5,151 nucleotides of DNA. Origin: Dehalococcoidia bacterium. Lineage in GTDB: Bacteria > Chloroflexota > Dehalococcoidia > JACVQG01 > JAHKAY01. This document shows positions 4,213 through 5,151 of this stretch, piece by piece (positions within the stretch are counted from its first letter, which is position 1; each line of letters begins with the position of its first letter). The notes beneath the pieces were generated by a model. That model saw only the letters and a list, made by a program, of their open reading frames with translations, made no database searches and was not told the DNA's origin. The stretch lies in contig JASLQE010000096.1 of assembly GCA_030744635.1 (NCBI GenBank), forward strand, positions 1 to 5,151, read 5' to 3'. Both the position numbers and the translations under genes were made by a program.

Positions 4213-5151
4213 CAGAGGCGGGCCTCCACCATCCGGATGATAGCCGAGCGAAGCCCTTCCAGGCTGTAGGAGTAGGGGTCCAGAGAGGCTATATCACCGG
4301 CCAGGTCTTTGTCCCCCAGGCTGTCCTCAATCCAGATGGAAAAGTCGTTCTCGCCCTGCTGTAAACGCAGTCGGGCCTCGAAGACATGAAAGTATATGGA
4401 GCTGGTGCTCACCCGGCCCAGGGCTTCAACAAACCCCCTCAGGTCTCGGGCCACATAGGGAGTGGGCACGATGACGGTGATGACAGATACCAGGTAGAGC
4501 TCCTGTCCCGACGGTGCGCGCCGGCTGTCCGGATTCTGGGCCAGGTGTTCTTCCATCACCTCCACCAGCCTGTTCCGCAGCGCCCTGATAGTGGGGAAGG
4601 CAAAGGTATCTATACTGGCCAGCTTCTCTCCCAGTACTCTGTTACCCAGCTCTTCACTTACCCACAGCGAGAAATCGTTAGCCGGCTCCGGGATGAGGAA
4701 GTGGTGCTCTTCAATGAAGTGGTGCGTATGGTAGTACACCACCGATCCCGGCACCTCCTTCAGGGCATCTACCAGTTCCCTTACCGTGGCCACTTTGACT
4801 CCGGTCAGCACCTCCAGATGGTGATGGGTGTTGAAACGGAAAGGGTGTTTGGCAACTTTCAGGGGCCTGCCGTAGTTTACAACGACGGACTTAACAATCT
4901 TATTATTGGGAAGTACGATAAGGCTGTTGTCCAGGCCGCGGATGCGGGTACGGTCCCAGGTAACCTCTGTCACATACCCCTCCTCCCCCGTATCCAGCTT
5001 GATGAAGTCCCCCTCGTAAAAGGAGGGACGGGAGGTGAGCCGGAAACCGGCCAGCAGGTTAGGCACGGCATCCTTCAACCCCAGGGCAGCCGCCAGCGCC
5101 ACCACCGCCAGGACCAGAATTATCGGGGTGGTGGATATACCCCATATGTCC
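4212..5151 (-). CDS. MscS-family mechanosensitive channel with two tandem C-terminal DUF5752-like domains (N-terminus outside the window)
   Basis: The frame stays open to the window edge; 312 residues are visible, and the GTG at 5103-5105 is only an internal codon. In residue numbers counted from that GTG, the end of the pore helix TM3 is seen (upstream PIILVLAVVALAAALGLKDA, then VPNLLAGF at 14-21, as in MscS SNLAAG). It is followed by the MscS beta domain: PSFYEGDFIKL (27-37), EEGYVTEV (41-48), then LPNNKIVKS (65-73) and VVNYGRP (75-81). From about 92 the usual MscS alpha/beta cage domain is not recognisable. Instead two related domains follow (about 92-189 and 203-297), joined by a polar linker NPDSRRAPSGQE. 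Such channels open when membrane tension rises in hypo-osmotic shock and release solutes. Coupling to treT fits a combined osmotic-stress operon. The family name DUF5752 is from memory and should be checked; MscS homology is much firmer. Confidence 0.88.
   Translation of the reverse strand, partial: DIWGISTTPIILVLAVVALAAALGLKDAVPNLLAGFRLTSRPSFYEGDFIKLDTGEEGYVTEVTWDRTRIRGLDNSLIVLPNNKIVKSVVVNYGRPLKVAKHPFRFNTHHHLEVLTGVKVATVRELVDALKEVPGSVVYYHTHHFIEEHHFLIPEPANDFSLWVSEELGNRVLGEKLASIDTFAFPTIRALRNRLVEVMEEHLAQNPDSRRAPSGQELYLVSVITVIVPTPYVARDLRGFVEALGRVSTSSIYFHVFEARLRLQQGENDFSIWIEDSLGDKDLAGDIASLDPYSYSLEGLRSAIIRMVEARL
4215..4499 (-). repeat. protein repeat copy 2: DUF5752-like domain in the channel
   Basis: This encodes residues about 203-297 counted from the GTG at 5105, up to the stop. 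Matching elements to copy 1 are ARDLRGFVEALGRV (219-232), SIYFH (236-240), NDFSIWIEDSLG (253-264) and IASLD (272-276), in the same order and similar spacing. Only His240 of the copy 1 histidine cluster remains. The DNA of the two copies is well diverged, so the duplication is old. Confidence 0.7.
4223..4227 (-). promoter_or_regulatory. internal ribosome binding site for treT
   Basis: On the minus strand GGAGG (4227 down to 4223) lies within the last codons of the channel gene, 10 bases before the treT ATG. With the TGATG stop-start overlap, it supports the 4212 start and reinitiation by ribosomes finishing the channel gene. Confidence 0.5.
4539..4832 (-). repeat. protein repeat copy 1: DUF5752-like domain in the channel
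   Basis: This encodes residues about 92-189 counted from the GTG at 5105. Key shared elements are VRELVDALKEV (108-118), VVYYH (122-126), NDFSLWVSEELG (143-154) and LASID (162-166). It differs from copy 2 by about four extra residues between the YYH and NDF motifs and by histidines at 94-96, 126, 128, 129, 134 and 135, which could form a metal or anion site. Confidence 0.7.

Noticed and set aside
5103..5105. GTG as the true start of the channel gene
   Set aside because: The frame stays open upstream to the window edge and encodes the pore-helix residues needed for an MscS channel, so the true start is outside the window.

Overview
The window is about 60 percent GC by eye, densely coded and clearly bacterial in style: purine-rich GGAGG-type ribosome binding sites, TATAAT-like -10 boxes, short gaps and no insertion sequence, tRNA, rRNA or CRISPR array. 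The mix of acyl-CoA metabolism, an NDP-glucose trehalose synthase (TreT) and a stand-alone DUF123 GIY-YIG protein, with frequent ATA isoleucine codons despite the GC content, suggests an uncultured environmental bacterium. Chloroflexota/Dehalococcoidia is my best guess, held with low confidence.

Left part (1-2489, + strand): the end of an unidentified gene (1-186), an acyl-CoA dehydrogenase (310-1455), a 263-base gap, and a short-chain dehydrogenase/reductase (1719-2489) with an NNAGGQF motif like that of trans-2-enoyl-CoA reductases. The two enzymes fit acyl-CoA or fatty-acid oxidation/reduction. The gap holds three back-to-back perfect inverted repeats, each with an 8-base loop, bracketed by a direct repeat AAGCCCCC, followed by a leader built from short repeated words.

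Middle (2490-3049, + strand): a small GIY-YIG/DUF123 putative nuclease with its own likely promoter. Its 3' end overlaps the end of the convergent gene by 55 bases.

Right part (2995-5151, - strand): a two-gene osmotic-stress unit. The upstream gene, cut by the window edge, encodes an MscS-type mechanosensitive channel. Its usual cytoplasmic C-terminal alpha/beta domain appears to be replaced by two tandem copies of a roughly 95-residue domain resembling DUF5752. Its stop codon overlaps by one base (TGATG) the start of treT, which makes trehalose from a nucleotide-sugar glucose donor and glucose. A turgor-gated channel with a duplicated cytoplasmic module, translationally coupled to compatible-solute synthesis, is the most interesting content of the window.
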